This document shows positions 12,901 to 26,400 of a DNA stretch of 64,000 nt, in pieces. Both the position numbers and the translations under genes were made by a program. This DNA is from Ciona intestinalis (Eukaryota; Chordata; Ascidiacea; Phlebobranchia; Cionidae): NCBI RefSeq assembly GCF_000224145.3, contig NW_004190444.2, forward strand, positions 113,408-177,407, read 5' to 3'. Below the pieces are notes generated by a model. The model did no database searches, was not told where the DNA came from, and saw only the letters and a program-made list of their open reading frames with translations. The first letter of the stretch is position 1. Each line of letters begins with the position of its first letter.

Positions 12901-13499
12901 GGCCTCCCTTGAAACTTTTTATCCCGGCCTCCCTTGAAACTTTTTATCCCGGCCTCCCTTGAAACTAAAGATACCCATTAATATTTGCATTAAACTCGTA
13001 TAACTTTTGACTTATCAATGATTGACTGATCATAACTATTACTATTCGTAAATACAACCTTTGTCCCAACCAGACAAAGGTAAATATAACGTGACTTGTA
13101 TTGGAATAAGTAAACTAAACTACAGAAAACTTGAATCTTCTAGATTTGACACATAGTACATGATAGCTTGTTATAATAATTTAAATAATGCGTATATTGA
13201 TTATAAACCACATCACCAAACTTAAGATATATATTATATATACTTATAATTATAATATACATTCATAATTATATCACATATATATATAAACTACATCACA
13301 ATACTTAGATAAGCTTTACACACAGGGAGTTGAACGTGTTGTGTTCGCCGGCAATTTCCTTCGAATAAACCCAATATCCATGAGGTTGCTATCATATGCC
13401 ATGGACTTCTGGTCACAGGGTTCGCAAAAGGCTTTGTTTCTGGAGCATGAAGGTTATTTTGGGGCAGTTGGGGCTTTATTAGGCAACGTGTTGTCATAA
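9997..13499 (+). CDS. PANK: pantothenate kinase (type II, eukaryotic)
   Basis: PANK phosphorylates pantothenate with ATP, the first and rate-setting step of CoA synthesis. Six exons: 9997-10284, 10542-10761, 10999-11196, 11467-11653, 12032-12155 and 13326-13499. Together they give 1191 nt, 396 residues, open throughout with GT-AG borders. Words seen: [15 protein letters not shown] (ATP-binding loop, residues ~39-53), [12 protein letters not shown] (carries the Glu expected to be catalytic), [94 protein letters not shown] and [16 protein letters not shown] at the C terminus. The Ser/Lys-rich N-terminal 35 residues are not conserved. Which vertebrate PANK1-3 it equals cannot be told; a tunicate probably has one ancestral gene. 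It appears complete. Confidence 0.96.
12898..12968. repeat. three copies of a short tandem repeat
   Basis: 'atcccggcctcccttgaaac' plus 'ttttt' is repeated three times in the last PANK intron. Copies are perfect apart from the last, which is cut short. Confidence 0.85.
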
Positions 13500-15403
13500 T
13501 TGTAGTTGTTTATGTATAAACATAGGCGCCAAACTTTTATAAACAAAGGGGAGGCAGGAATGGTTAGATGCCCCTTTCAATGGAACAACTTTGGTTCCAT
13601 TGTTTACTTAATGATTTTGGGTTAAATTCCTAGGGTTTGTCTACCTTGCCACCCAAGCTTTGATGCTAATGAAGCCAAACTTTTTGAGAGGAGGCAGAAA
13701 TAATTAGACACAATCATGTGAAACAAATCTAACTTATTGGTTGTAATGTTTACTGATTAATGCAGTGCTGAAAATTAAGGGTTGTTCTGCCCACCCTGCC
13801 ACCCCAGGTTTGACGCCTATGTGTTACGCAATGTGTTCCATGTTTTAGATAACTATTATTTTTACAAAGTGCCTGTTGGGTTGGAAAATCAAAGTAGGAT
13901 TTCAAAATCCAATGTTCAAAATATATTATAAACGTAAATCATACATTAGTGTACGCTGGGTAAATGAAACTTGTATAAATTCCTTTTAATGCTGTAACCA
14001 ATTCAAGGTTAATATTAACACTTCCTAAAATTACCTGTTAACAAATTGAACTAACAATTAATTGTTATCTATATATACCTTCATAAACACTTATGAATAG
14101 TACCTAAATAATGCATATAGTACCTACTTATTTACTACCAAATACGACAATAAAACGTGATCTATTTCACCCCAACCTGTTATAGAACTGGCACTTTGTG
14201 AAAATGTAAATTTTAGTAGTTTTTCAAAATATTTTATTTAGAAAAAAAAGGGAAATTAATTTTTTTAAGAGTAATATACCAAACTATCTAGAGGATATTG
14301 TTGTTTTGCTGATAAACCTATGTATTATGTATATTTTTAATTTCGTAGTTGATGTTTTTAATTCACATAAACGTTACATTCAATGCATTCCCGCTATCAT
14401 ATATAAGTGTATTATAAATTCCACCCCATGTTTAAAGTACAGGGTGTTGGGTATAAATTCCACCCCATGTTTTAAACAATATGTGTAAAGTAGCCCAACA
14501 TTGTATATGCACAGTCTATTCTACATGGGTGAGGTCCTAAAGTGAGGCATGCCATGGGACCTAAGATTTGGTCAGAGTTGTCCCATCACTCCACATAATT
14601 ACCCTTATACACTTAAAATTAAACCCTGAAACATTTTTTTGCATGCCACTTTTGCCCTAACAGACTTCCAAAATCATAAATTTCTCGTTAAATAAACATA
14701 GAAATATTAGAAGCCCAAAGTGAAACTGTGGGTGTGTACATAAAGTGCCCACTATCATACCTCTTTTTAGTTCAACATTGTGTACTGACTGCAGTATGTA
14801 AGCTGGTTATGCATGTTTTGTCTATGCATTTTTATTCTTATAATACACTTCGTGAAGCACATTTTGTTCATTTTATTCTCTCATATTCAGTTTTATTGCA
14901 ACATGGCATTATAAACCAGGGATTTTAATTGCACTTAGAAATCTTAGTAAAACCATTTGTCTTATTTTGATATTCTGTATGAGGGAGGTCGTACAGCAAG
15001 GCGTGATTTGAGATTAAAGCCAAAGTAGATCTGACAGCCAGAGTGCTACAACCCATCAGTGACCCCTAGATTAAAACCCCAAGAACGCGTCATACGCCCA
15101 CAATAGTAGCAGCAGTGAGCCTTGAACCCGGTATCTTTCCATTACAATGCAAGCCGTATGGTGCCAATTACAAGCTTTTAGGTGTTCATAAATTATTGCT
15201 TATCAGTAAATGTTTCAAACAAACAGAAACCCTGGTAGAAAAGGATAATAATAATAACAAAAAGGTAGTTCTGATGTCATAAATTCACTTGTGATGTCAT
15301 AATGACATACACTGACATAATGGCCACCAATTTGGTGAAATAAATAATATATCTTTAGAAAATTTCTGGAATATGACATCATTTTAAAATAATGACATCA
15401 CAA
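13500..15403. other. intergenic region between convergent PANK and SLCO
   Basis: No exon is visible. It holds the PANK 3' end, two copies of 'aaattccaccccatgttt' near 14416 and 14456, one copy near 14500-14590 of the 97-bp family seen at 40150-40985, and a degraded tRNA-SINE (about 15042-15165, minus). Confidence 0.6.
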
Positions 15404-18400
15404 TTAATTTTCTCGTCTCAGCTCTCTATCGAGCTCTAGTGGTTCGATCATTATTGGATCTTTTTCATATTTTCCCGTATTGAATTCCATCCACACGAAA
15501 GTGACGATGAACACCAACATATACACCATACTACAAGCCAAGCTCAGCCCTATGTAACTCATACGTAACCCGTATGTATTGTACAAGTAACATAATGCTT
15601 TCCCATGGCATGCTGGGGCTTTATAGATACAACTCCTATCAAGTATGAGACCAAACCAAATTGGACCAGGGACGTAACCTGTGATGTGATAATGTGTGTT
15701 ATGATGTCATAATGGTAGGTATGATGTCATAATTGTAAATGTGTGTTGATGTTTTAAGTAATATTCATAGTGCACCACACACATAAAATACAAAATAAAT
15801 GCATGTCATAATGTCATAGTCATAAGACTTATGTTGCTGGTAATTGGCAAAATATCGGTTTTCTATACAATTAGTTGGATAAATTGCTTATGCCATTATT
15901 ATGAGTGCACGATCAGGGCCAGATTCACAGAACTTATCACAGTTATCTCCTTGCCTAGTTGTATTATTTAAAGGGTGAGATCAGTAGCACTTGGTGTAAA
16001 ATTACCAATATCCAATTAGCTTAATTGCCTCACCAAGTAAACGTGATGAAAACGACATGAGCCCAATTCCCAGAGCTTTATCTCCAGATTCCAACACACG
16101 AAGCAACACCACGTAAACTGGGGCTTGACAGAAACATAATAATGTGATCCCGATCCCAACGCATATCATAAACAAAGCAAGGAGACCGCCGCAGTTGGTG
16201 GAAGAACATGATCCCGAATGCGCAGATTTGTCGTCCCCGCTTACGCATGAACAGTTTGTGTATTTCTGTGTGGAGGTGGGATGAATAAATGGAACTTATT
16301 TATCCTCGCATAGCAGGCAACAACAGTCGTTATAACACGGTATTCTGTTTCATACACCTCGTGCCCGTTAACAAGTTACAAAATAAGTCAGAAGACTAAA
16401 AAACTACAAGGCCTCAGCCACATAAAATAACTTGACAATAACCATGTTCATTCTTACCGAAATCTTCCTATAACCAGTTGTACTATTGGTATGTTTGCAC
16501 CCGGCGTAACATGGAGATATATAAGTCACTTTATCGGCCCCACATACAAGCAGGAATTGACCTTTAGGGCATTGACAATCATAGTTACAATAAGCTGTCT
16601 TGTTTAAGTTGTCTGAACCTCTGAAAGTTAAACACAATAATTTATTTATCCACCGTGGCGGGGTAACAAGGGTAGTTATTGCACAGTTGTTTCATACACC
16701 TCATATAGCTGACAATTAGATTTGTTAGTGACCACTGAGTTGAAGCAACTGACGTTAAGTGTCTTGCCCAAGGACACATGGCCCCACAATGGTAGCATTG
16801 GGCCTAGAACCTGCTATCCTCTGGTTACATCACAAATATCGATGTTGCTTACCTATATGGAGCAGTTATACCAGCAATAGAAGGTACTTTGCATCCCAAC
16901 CCAAACAATGCTGCGAGAAACACACAACCTGCTCCCGAGAATATAATGGTAAAGAGCAAAGTTTGACGGATGTCGAAGTTATATTTCTTCATAAGGTAGC
17001 CCCCTGCAAAGGTTCCTGCTATTCCAAGTGGAACACAAACCCCACCTGTGATGTCATAATCATTATTGTTTGTTCAAAAGTGATGTCATATACCAAATGT
17101 TAATAAATTATAAACTGTCCAAATTGTCAGCCATACACTGAAGAAATATATTAAATAATCACCAACAAAGTTACATATGTGGCAAGTCGTAAGCAGACAC
17201 GAGTTGAATGAAACAGAACACCACACAAACGCCGTGGCACAAACCCACCTATCAACATATCCGAAGTCATCCTCAACACATTAAACATCCTTTGTACGTA
17301 TGTTGACCCGAAAGTTGAAACGCCGGCCAATAAGTTGGCCATTGCAATGTAGGAGAGGATGGCAGTCACTACTAGTGGCGTCGATAATGTACGTCGTATT
17401 GCACATGTCATATCTGCGGAGGGTTGGCTGGTTGGGGTTATACATAGCAGGTAGATGTATCGACGGTCGTGTTGTTGTTTAAAGAACCATTTATTTGCAG
17501 TGTTGGTTAATTTTAATATCTTTGAATACAAAGCATCAATAATTAAACATGTTGTGGGGTGGGTANNNNNNNNNNNNNNNNNNNNNNNNNNNNNNNNNNN
17601 NNNNNNNNNNNNNNNGGACCACTGATTTGAGCAACTGACGTTAAGTGTCTTGCCCAAGGACACATGGCCCCACAATGGTAGCATTGGGCCTAGAACCTGG
17701 TATCCTCTGGTTACATCACAAATATCGATGTTGCTCACCTATATGGAGCAGTTATACCAGCAATAGAAGGTACTTTGCATCCCAACCCAAATAATGCTGC
17801 GAGAAACACACAACCTGCTCCCGAGAATATAATGGTAAAGAGCAAAGTTTGACGGATGTCGAAGTTATATTTCTTCATAAGGTAGCCCCCTGCAAAGGTT
17901 CCTGCTATTCCAAGTGGAACACAAACCCCACCTGTGATGTCATAATCATTATTGTTTGTTCAAAAGTGATGTCATATACCAAATGTTAACAAATTATAAA
18001 TTGTCCAAATTGTCAGCCATACACTCAAAAATATATATTAAATAGTCACCCACAAAGTTACAAAAGTGGCAAGTCGTAAGCAGACATAAGTTGAATGAAA
18101 CAGAACACCGTGTTATTACTTTTATGTGTCTCACAGTCACAGTACTTCTTTACTTTCACGAGCAACACAAACATTAAACATAAATTAAAAGAAAAGCTTT
18201 GGCCACTAAATTTTTAAAACTACATTTTATAAAATTTTAGTAAACACACAATTGAACAGTTGCCTTGGCACAAACACCGTAGCACAAACGGCGTGGCACA
18301 AACCCACCTATTAACATATCCGAAGTCATCCTCAACACATTAAACATCCTTTGTACGTATGTTGACCCGAAAGTTGAAACGCCGGCCAATAAGTTGGCCA

Positions 18401-21400
18401 TTGCAATGTAGGAGAGGATGGCGGTCACTACTAGTGGTGTTGATAATGTACGTCGTATTGCACATGTCATATCTGCGGAGGGTTGGCTGGTTGGGGTTAT
18501 ACAAAGCAGGTAGATGTATCGACGGTCGTGTTGTTGTTTAAAGAACCATTTATTTGCAGTGTTGGTTAATTTTTAATTATCTTTGAATACAATAGCAATC
18601 AAATAATTAAAACATGTCTGTGGGGTGGGTTAGTTGTGTTGCGGGTATGATTGCAACAATAACAAGATGCACCACAGAGGTGATTTTTATACTGAAGCAA
18701 ATTAATTAAACCCGGGAGACTCAAAATAACTACCCTAAAAGTCACCTAAATAGCTGTTACTTAAAATATGGCCGAGCTTTTACTTTGGAGAAACCTCATT
18801 TAACAAAAGGACCTTTATTCAGTTTTATAATTTTATTATGATGCTATAAATTGAGGTGCTTAATGGACACCTCAATAATAAAGGGGTTCATGAGTTTATA
18901 AAGGTTACAAACAACAGGTTCAGGAGATGTTTAGCCATGGGTTTAGGAACTGCTGACTTTAAATTTCAAGGTAACTATTTTACTACAATGGCCCAACTCA
19001 CTGCAGGACCTCACCCAATTGAGGGAACAAGAACAAGTACTTACCAAGTAAAAAGCCACTAAGTTTGTAACTTTTATAACATTGGACGGGTCGTGGCTTT
19101 ACGTACACTTTTATTTCAATTAGAAGTTTAACTTAATTAAAATAAATAGCTTGTTTGTCCGCTAGATGTAGCGACCACGCTTATTTTCCTCCAATTAAAT
19201 GTAAATATGTTTTTAACCGAAAGTGTGTTTTAACAACTGTTGTTTTGTCGCTATATTCTGTCTTTTTGTTTAAAATATTTCTAAATCTTCACTACCGTAA
19301 TCGAAGAGACAAACCACAGGTATTAATATTAACAACATTCCTATCCTTACCAGCAAACGTAGAAAGTATCTTCCCCACCATACTTTCTTCACATGCGCGT
19401 AATGGACGGGTAGCCGTACACCCCGCTACACTACTGGCTTCCGATTGTGACGCCACGTTCTCCAACTCTTGCTCAGCTATCGCATCTAATTGTGATTGTG
19501 TTCGGGACTGTGGAATAAATAGATTGTTACATCCTATTTGGATACAATGGCTTTATTTTTTCATGGTAAAGTGGGCAGAAGGTGTATAACATATTTAATC
19601 ACATACAAAACAACAATAACTGATGATTACAAACAATGTTTTCTGTATGGCTGACAAATTAGACAACCCTTTTGTGATCACTGGGTTGGAGCAATTGCCG
19701 TTAAGTATATTGTTAAAGGACACATACGCCCACAATGGTAGCAGCGTTGAGGCTTTAACTCATTACCTCTAACTTATTTATACCACACTAATCAACATCT
19801 ATTTAAAACCCATGTTTAACTGTATGGCTATTTGAGGCTGCATTCCTTCTTTAAGCTTGCCTAGCCATTAGATAACTAACACCCCACCCACCATAAGTTA
19901 CACCCCCACCCACCATAAGTAACACCCCACCCACCATAAGTAACACCCCACCCACCATAAGTAACACCCCACTCACCATAAGTAACACCCCACCCGACCA
20001 TAAGTAACACCCCCCCCCCCCACCCACCATAAGTAACACCCCACCCACCATAAGTAACACCCCACCCACCATGTGCCTCCTATCCTCAAGTGCAGCGATC
20101 TCTGCAAGTTCTGCTTCCTTCTGTGGTGACACAGGTAAGTACCTCGGGTAGAAGTAGAAGGGGAAGAGAAGGAGGACGAGGAGTATCGCTGCTACAACGT
20201 AACCTGCGTTGTTGTTGTTGTTATGTTGTCATGATGTAACATATTAAGCTAAATCATGACATCACTAGCAATACATTAGAGGTATCATTATAGGCAATGA
20301 CATCACAGTCGATGACATCATAGTCGATGACATCACAATCGATGACATCACACCTACCCAGCCACCAAGCACCAATCCATGCAGGGTTGGTTTGATGTAG
20401 ATGACTCGAGTTCGTTGTAACATAGATCGCTGAACTCACGCTGCCGAGCAGGAATCCGAACACGGGACCCATCAATGTAGTGCCGATGAAAATGCCTGTG
20501 TGATGGTGATATATCGTTAAGTATGTGTGTAACTAGCATTGCATGGTGAGGCAGATGGTGTTAAATTGTTATGGTGTATTTGTTTTGTGATCTTATGAGC
20601 AAGTGTTTTGGCTTAGTGGTTGGTTTGCAATCTTGTAGCTGAGTGGTTACTGAATGTCAAAAGATCTTTTTTCCTTTTTCATCACAATTTTCTAGCATAA
20701 CCATTAACCACTCACCTATATAGATCGGAATCTTCCTAATAACAACGTGATCATCAATATAAGAAACACCTAGTGGCCATAATGTAGCTGCTCCCCCTCC
20801 AATTAAAAGATGACCTGGATTGTGATAAAAACTAATATGTCTTAAATCTCAGTCTGGATTCAAACCCAGGATCCCTGGTTCTCCAACCCTGGCCTGGATT
20901 CGAGCCCAAGATCCTTGGTTCTCCAACCCTGGCCTGGATTCCAACCCAGGATTCCTGGTTCTTCAACCCTGGCCTGGGTTTGAACCCAGGATCCCTGGTT
21001 TTCCAACCCTAACCTGGATTTAAACCCAAAATTCATGGTTCTCCAACCCTGGCCTAGATTCGAACCCAGAATCTCCAAGCTAAATATGTACAAAAACAAT
21101 CAACCAACCAACCTAGAATTAGCAGCAGTGCAGGGTTATACACAGTCGCATGTTTATTACACGGAAGATTCCTTGGCGTTGTCAAGTCTGTAGCTCTGTG
21201 TACCAATGCCTTTCCAATATGAGGCCTCTCCCAGCATAGACTTGACGTTGTAGAGTTATTCAAGGGTGGGGCAGGTAGTATAAAGTGAGGTAACATACAA
21301 AACCCCAACCCTACCACCATTACCATTACTCCAATACCAATGGCTCGTGGTCGGTTTAATTTGGCACCAAAATATGAGATAGGGATGATCACGACCATGT

Positions 21401-22183
21401 TGCCAACTTGGTAACTACTTGGTATGAAGGAGGCCATCGTGTTCGGTATCTTGAACCTGGGGGTTGGAGGGGTTTAGATATTGCTTTATAGTATCAATGT
21501 ATGAATAAGGTTTATAGTATCAATGTATGAATAAAATAAACTTAACTTGCAAAGTTAAACTTAAAATGCAAAGTATGTAACTTATTAATTTAGAGGCAAT
21601 GTCAGTGGATAAAACACGAATGTTTTGTTTCATAAACCTCATGCCTGCTTACGAGTTAGCATATATGTAACTTTGTGGGTGATTGTTTTCTGGTATTACT
21701 GACAACTTGTACAATCCATTGTTGACCACTGGGTTTTAGTAGCTATGGTTTAGTGCCTTGCCCAGGAACACATACACCCATAGTGGTAGCAGTACACAAT
21801 GTGTGCTTGTGAATAAGAAGATGTCATAACTTGTGAGCATGAGGTGTATGAATACACCATGTGTATTAGGCATGAAATACCACTAACCTTTTAGTTATAT
21901 AGTTCAACACACTGTCCGTGTAAGTCAGTGTCAGCAAGTTAATAAGTTGGAAGCAAGTTAGAAAGAACAGAAACATATTGATCGTATAACAAGACGTCGG
22001 CATCGGGGCTATGGCTGATATCGTGCGTTCACGAGGCCGAGACATGCCTTCGTTCATTGAAGCTGTACGTAGCGTAACTGTGCGTTGCGCATCGCCAGGC
22101 CCGTTTTGGAAATAAGCACGGTCGTATCTTGGCCGTTCTAGTAATGGTGACGCAGCAGTGTGGCTGTGCGAAGGTTCGTTCAT
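15404..22183 (-). CDS. SLCO: organic anion transporter polypeptide (SLCO/OATP family, closest in feel to SLCO4)
   Basis: A 12-TM sodium-independent carrier of amphipathic organic anions at the plasma membrane. Exons 5' to 3': 22183-21888, 21456-21113, 20814-20716, 20495-20358, 20203-20066, 17413-17249 (or copy 18472-18308), 17045-16853 (or copy 17931-17739), 16620-16458, 16265-16034 and 15678-15404. Counting each duplicated exon once, they join in phase to 2043 nt, 680 residues. Family marks: LTYTDSVLNYITKR before TM2, LGVSYIDDHV, the OATP signature PAWIGAWWLG (~284-293), LLAGVSTFGSTYVQR, and a Kazal-like Cys loop (CNYDCQCP..VCGADKVTYISPCYAGC, ~462-505). The last TM region starts GYVPGPIWFGLILD. 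Exons 6 and 7 occur twice around the N gap at 17566-17615. A 21-bp repeat starts at the exon 5 donor. SLCO4 affinity is a guess from the Kazal loop; the family call is firm. Confidence 0.94.
17739..18472 (-). other. second copy of SLCO exons 6 and 7
   Basis: Exon 18472-18308 (165 nt) repeats 17413-17249, and exon 17931-17739 (193 nt) repeats 17045-16853. Both copies are open, with working splice sites; the exon 7 donor is GTGAG here and GTAAG in the other copy. Introns match too, but this copy has ~170 bp extra near 18113-18290. Flanking SINE sequence at ~17620-17720 repeats 16735-16835. A 50-N gap sits between the copies. The two coding copies differ at a few silent-looking sites. The most likely cause is two haplotypes placed side by side; a real internal duplication is the alternative. 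Using both pairs in one mRNA would repeat about 119 residues of membrane segments. Confidence 0.9.
19651..19772 (-). mobile_element. degraded tRNA-derived SINE
   Basis: The body words match the copy at 6957-7122 ('cactgggttggagcaattgc', 'acgcccacaatggtagcagc'). The tRNA-like head is lost. It lies in the SLCO intron between exons 5 and 6. Confidence 0.55.
19878..20070 (-). repeat. 21-bp minisatellite starting at the SLCO exon 5 splice donor
   Basis: On the minus strand the unit is GTGGGTGGGGTGTTACTTAT plus G, about 9 copies. The first unit is the splice donor itself. Because the unit is 21 bp, the SLCO reading frame runs open through the array as repeated MVGGVLL. A C-rich run at 20012-20025 breaks the regularity. 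Confidence 0.9.
20275..20357 (-). repeat. 15-bp repeats just after the SLCO exon 4 donor
   Basis: Read on the minus strand, the donor GTAGG is followed at once by TGTGATGTCATCGA units, about 4-5 copies with changes. The unit resembles the GTGTGATGTCATAAT repeat at 43865. The frame stays open as repeated CDVID. Confidence 0.8.
20843..21075. repeat. 40-bp tandem repeat with B-box-like palindrome, about 5.5 copies
   Basis: Each unit contains 'cctggattcgaacccagg' or a variant, plus 'ggttctccaaccctggc'. The core is a near-palindrome around TTCGAA and resembles a tRNA B box (GGTTCGAATCC) on both strands. It lies in the SLCO intron between exons 2 and 3 and belongs to the family of the larger array at 47665-48150. 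Confidence 0.9.
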
Positions 22184-23435
22184 TATGACGCAACAAACGA
22201 TCTAGAAAGTAAAATACGTCATAGTTTGGATACGTCATGATTGGCATTGTTACGATTTAATGAAACTGTTTTTATTTGAAATTCAAATATTTGTTGAATG
22301 TTTTTCAAAGCTAGCGCGATATTAGACACCAATACGCGGCTTATGCCGATAAGCGGCCACTAATATAAAGGCAGAGGCTGTCTATAAAAGTCACTCAAGT
22401 TTCCACCCACGAGGACATAAATGATCGAACCAGCCAACAGTTATGTCTGCTTTTTCACACACACTGTAATAGCTTCGAAAATTCGACTAAATACAAATGT
22501 GCGTATTATATAACACAGGCGTTACTAAACGTAAACGATTCATCACAATATCTGTAACTAACTTACGTGTAACACGCACACAAATCACTATCTACTACGG
22601 TACCCTATCACAAATACATTGCATACCCTATCATATTGTACTACCATGCAAAAGTCCATGGTTATATACGGACTCTAGCATGCACCAAATAAAAACGCAT
22701 ATTTTAACAACATAGCATTCAAAATAGACCACAGACAATATTTACTAATGCAACATTCCATACCCTAAACTCAAACTTAGTGTCTAACAAGGCAGTATGT
22801 GCTTACAGGAAACTGCAACAAGAAATACAGGAAGTTAGCGCTAACGATCCCCTATAAGTCCATATATATGAAACTATAACCGAGCGTCCAAAGATCCAGA
22901 AACCGCGTAGTTTGGAATTTGTGACTTCCTATTTTAGAATACTTAGTTATAAAGTTCACTACGATGTCACAAAGAAATGAAGCCGTATATTGTGATGTCA
23001 CAGTAGTCAACAAAGGGTAGAAACAAAATCACTTAAACAGCTGGCAGGTAAAATTAAAGAACATAATTTGAGCAACGTTTGCAAAGCACATCAAGAAGTA
23101 TAGCATACCCTCGGCAGGTGGTTATAAACATTATGGGTGACTTTTTGTAAATGGATTGAATTGTCCAGTAATTCCTAAACTATGTACTGAATAAATGTAG
23201 TGTATATAACAAATGAATAAGAAGAATCTAATAACTGAAAAAATAAATGTAATGACTAAACGAATGCAGTTAATGTAATGGTCTATTCTATATGGGTCAG
23301 ACCCCACAGTGAGGCACTTCATGTGACCTAGGATTTTGGCCTGAGTTGGCCCATTATCCTAAAATTGCTCCTTTAGAATTAATAATATGCCCAGCAGCAT
23401 AGCATACAACACAGTGTAGTGGTTTGACATTCCTT
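22184..23435. other. intergenic region upstream of SLCO, downstream of BRF2
   Basis: No exon is visible. About 22385-22475 is one reversed copy of the 126-bp repeat at 44975-45760 ('gtcactcaagtttccaccca', 'acacactgtaatagcttc'). About 23285-23360 is a piece of the 97-bp family. The SLCO promoter should lie just above 22183. Confidence 0.5.
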
Positions 23436-26400
23436 TTAATACTTGATCACAAATCTCCTTTTCTTAGGTTTCGACTTCCGCTTCTCGAACTCATCCTTCT
23501 TCACCAGGAATCCTTCAATCTTCTTGACTTCGGCGACCTCCTCAGGAGTCCGGATGTAATCTTTCATCTCGGACTCGGGGATCTCGTTCTCACTGATGAC
23601 TTCGGATGTAGAAACATGATCATAACTCCTCTTGGGAGCAACGTATCGCATCGGGGTGTGTCGCAAGTAACGAGGCGGGAGGAATGTTAGGTCCTCTTGT
23701 TTAGAATCTGGTAATGATGTCATATGTTATGATGTCATAAGTGATGATTTTCGTAGATGATGATGATGTCATAAGAGTGCTTACATTACAAATTATAAAG
23801 CGATGTTGTTATTAAACACAAAATAAATCAACCATACTTATTTATTTGGGAAGTGGATAGTGGGTGCACATAGGGTGTATTTTGAAATTTTGAATATAAC
23901 TATTTTATCCTTGTATGGCGTTATTTAACTTTGTGGGTAATTGTTTTTATGTAAGCTAATAATAGTCAGTGACCACTGGGTTGAAGCAATTGTTGTTAAG
24001 TGTCTTGCACAAGGAAACATATGGAATACGATTATGCTTACATGTCCCTTGTTTATGTATAACAGTCAATATGAACAACAATAACAGCATAATCTTACTA
24101 TGACTAAGAAATAAAACAATGTTTCAACAAACCGTAATTGTCTTGTAACAATGAGAAGACATGTTTATGCTTTATGATGTCATTAATGTAACAATGGTAG
24201 CTAACTTTTCTCTCCGGTGCATTTTTGTTCCATGGTAATCTGAAAAAAAGGTCACAATTATAAACCAAAAACTTTTAAACACAGGGAAGTGTAATAGTTA
24301 TACACACAATCCTGTGAAACAAATATAACTGATTGGTTGTAATGTTTACTGACTAATGCAGTGTAGAATCCGAAGTGGTCCCCCACCTATGTTTGGCACT
24401 GATGTCCCTAACTAACTATAACTAAATAAACTATTTACAAAAAACAAAACTGCAAAACATGATTGAACTTGTGTTGCCAGACATATTCAGTTTTAGTGAT
24501 GCCAGATATATTTACCTGCTTTTCAACTCCAGTATTCTATCTTTACAAATTTTCACGAGTTTCTCGATTCTTTCGTATCGAAAGTCATTTCGTTTGCAAA
24601 AGGTTTCCAGGGTAATGCATCGCTTCTGCCTGTAGGAGGGTTGGGTATGTAGGCATTATCAGTGCTTGTAAGTATTAATAAATGCTATGTCCGAATGATA
24701 CCGGGTTCAATGCTCGATGTTGATGGGCCGGTGTCCTTGGGCAAGACCCAGTAATCACTAATGGGTTGTAGCACCCTGGGTGTTGGGGTAATGAGCAAAC
24801 ACTGGCCTAAATCCCAGGACCCATGGCGTGCCACACCAATGGCATTATCAGTGCTTGTAAAAGACTGAGTAGACTTGGTGAAACATCTGCTATAATATAA
24901 TGAGTCTATACTTAATAATTGTAACTTTTATGTTCATAATCACTCACTTTGATTGTTGCGCAACAATAGCAAGAAATGACGCAATAAACGCAATATTGTT
25001 TCTCTTTCTCCCCGTAGTTATAAACATCAATTCGAGAACTTCAATTATTTCTTTCGCCTTTTTCACCAACTCTGGTCTGTATTATGATGTCATAAAATTA
25101 GTGATGTCATAATAAACCCCATTATTCGTGTAACATTAGGAGTGGCTGGTGGGTTTAGGTTTAGCACTACAGTTTTATGCATAAAACAGATTTTACCCTG
25201 CTGTTAGGTGTCTATACAAACAAGCAGAGCCAAAGTATATTGCATTCACCAAATTAATGTACTAGTATAATTTTAACAATGTCAGTTTTGATTAAAAAAA
25301 ATATTCACCCACAAAGTAACATACATGGTAACTCGAACGCTGGCACGAGGTGTATGAAACAAAACAACCGTTTTATAATGATTGTCGTTTACCAGCCACA
25401 CAAGGATAAAGTTAGTTACATTTATTCATTCATGCATTCAATACAAACAAACAAAGAAACAACTCACTGGTTTTTCATTTCAGGAATTTGTTCAATCTTT
25501 CCGTCCATCTGTTTAATGTTGTAAATAGTCACGTCTTGCCCTGTAGCTTTGCAAGTCTGTGGAAGTGTTACGATATTAAATTAATTTATTATAATGTAGC
25601 GGATATTGATGAATGTTTTCTTAAGTCAGTCAGTAATGAATATCAAGGTTATAATTATCGAAGTATAGACACATTATACTATAGCAGATGTTTCACCAAG
25701 TCTACTCGGTCTTTTACAAGTACTGATGATGCCAACAGTTTTGGTGCATTTATACAAAAATCTTAATTATAATATCAAGTTACAATTATCGAGTATAGAC
25801 ACATTATANNNNNNNNNNNNNNNNNNNNNNNNNNNNNNNNNNNNNNNNNNNNNNNNNNNNNNNNNNNNNNNNNNNNNNNNNNNNNNNNNNNNNNNNNNNN
25901 NNNNNNNNNNNNNNNNNNNNNNNNNNNNNNNNNNNNNNNNNNNNNNNNNNNNNNNNNNNNNNNNNNNNNNNNNNNNNNNNNNNNNNNNNNNNNNNNNNNN
26001 NNNNNNNNNNNNNNNNNNNNNNNNNNNNNNNNNNNNNNNNNNNNNNNNNNNNNNNNNNNNNNNNNNNNNNNNNNNNNNNNNNNNNNNNNNNNNNNNNNNN
26101 NNNNNNNNNNNNNNNNNNNNNNNNNNNNNNNNNNNNNNNNNNNNNNNNNNNNNNNNNNNNNNNNNNNNNNNNNNNNNNNNNNNNNNNNNNNNNNNNNNNN
26201 NNNNNNNNNNNNNNNNNNNNNNNNNNNNNNNNNNNNNNNNNNNNNNNNNNNNNNNNNNNNNNNNNNNNNNNNNNNNNNNNNNNNNNNNNNNNNNNNNNNN
26301 NNNNNNNNNNNNNNNNNNNNNNNNNNNNNNNNNNNNNNNNNNNNNNNNNNNNNNNNNNNNNNNNNNNNNNNNNNNNNNNNNNNNNNNNNNNNNNNNNNNN

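Noticed and set aside
17151..17738. 195-codon frame across N
   Set aside because: Runs through intron, the N gap and SLCO exon 6; only 17249-17413 is a real exon.
19155..19589. 144-codon plus-strand frame
   Set aside because: Begins in the dispersed 'ctgttgttttgtcgct' repeat, lies antisense in an SLCO intron, and shows no domain or splice context.
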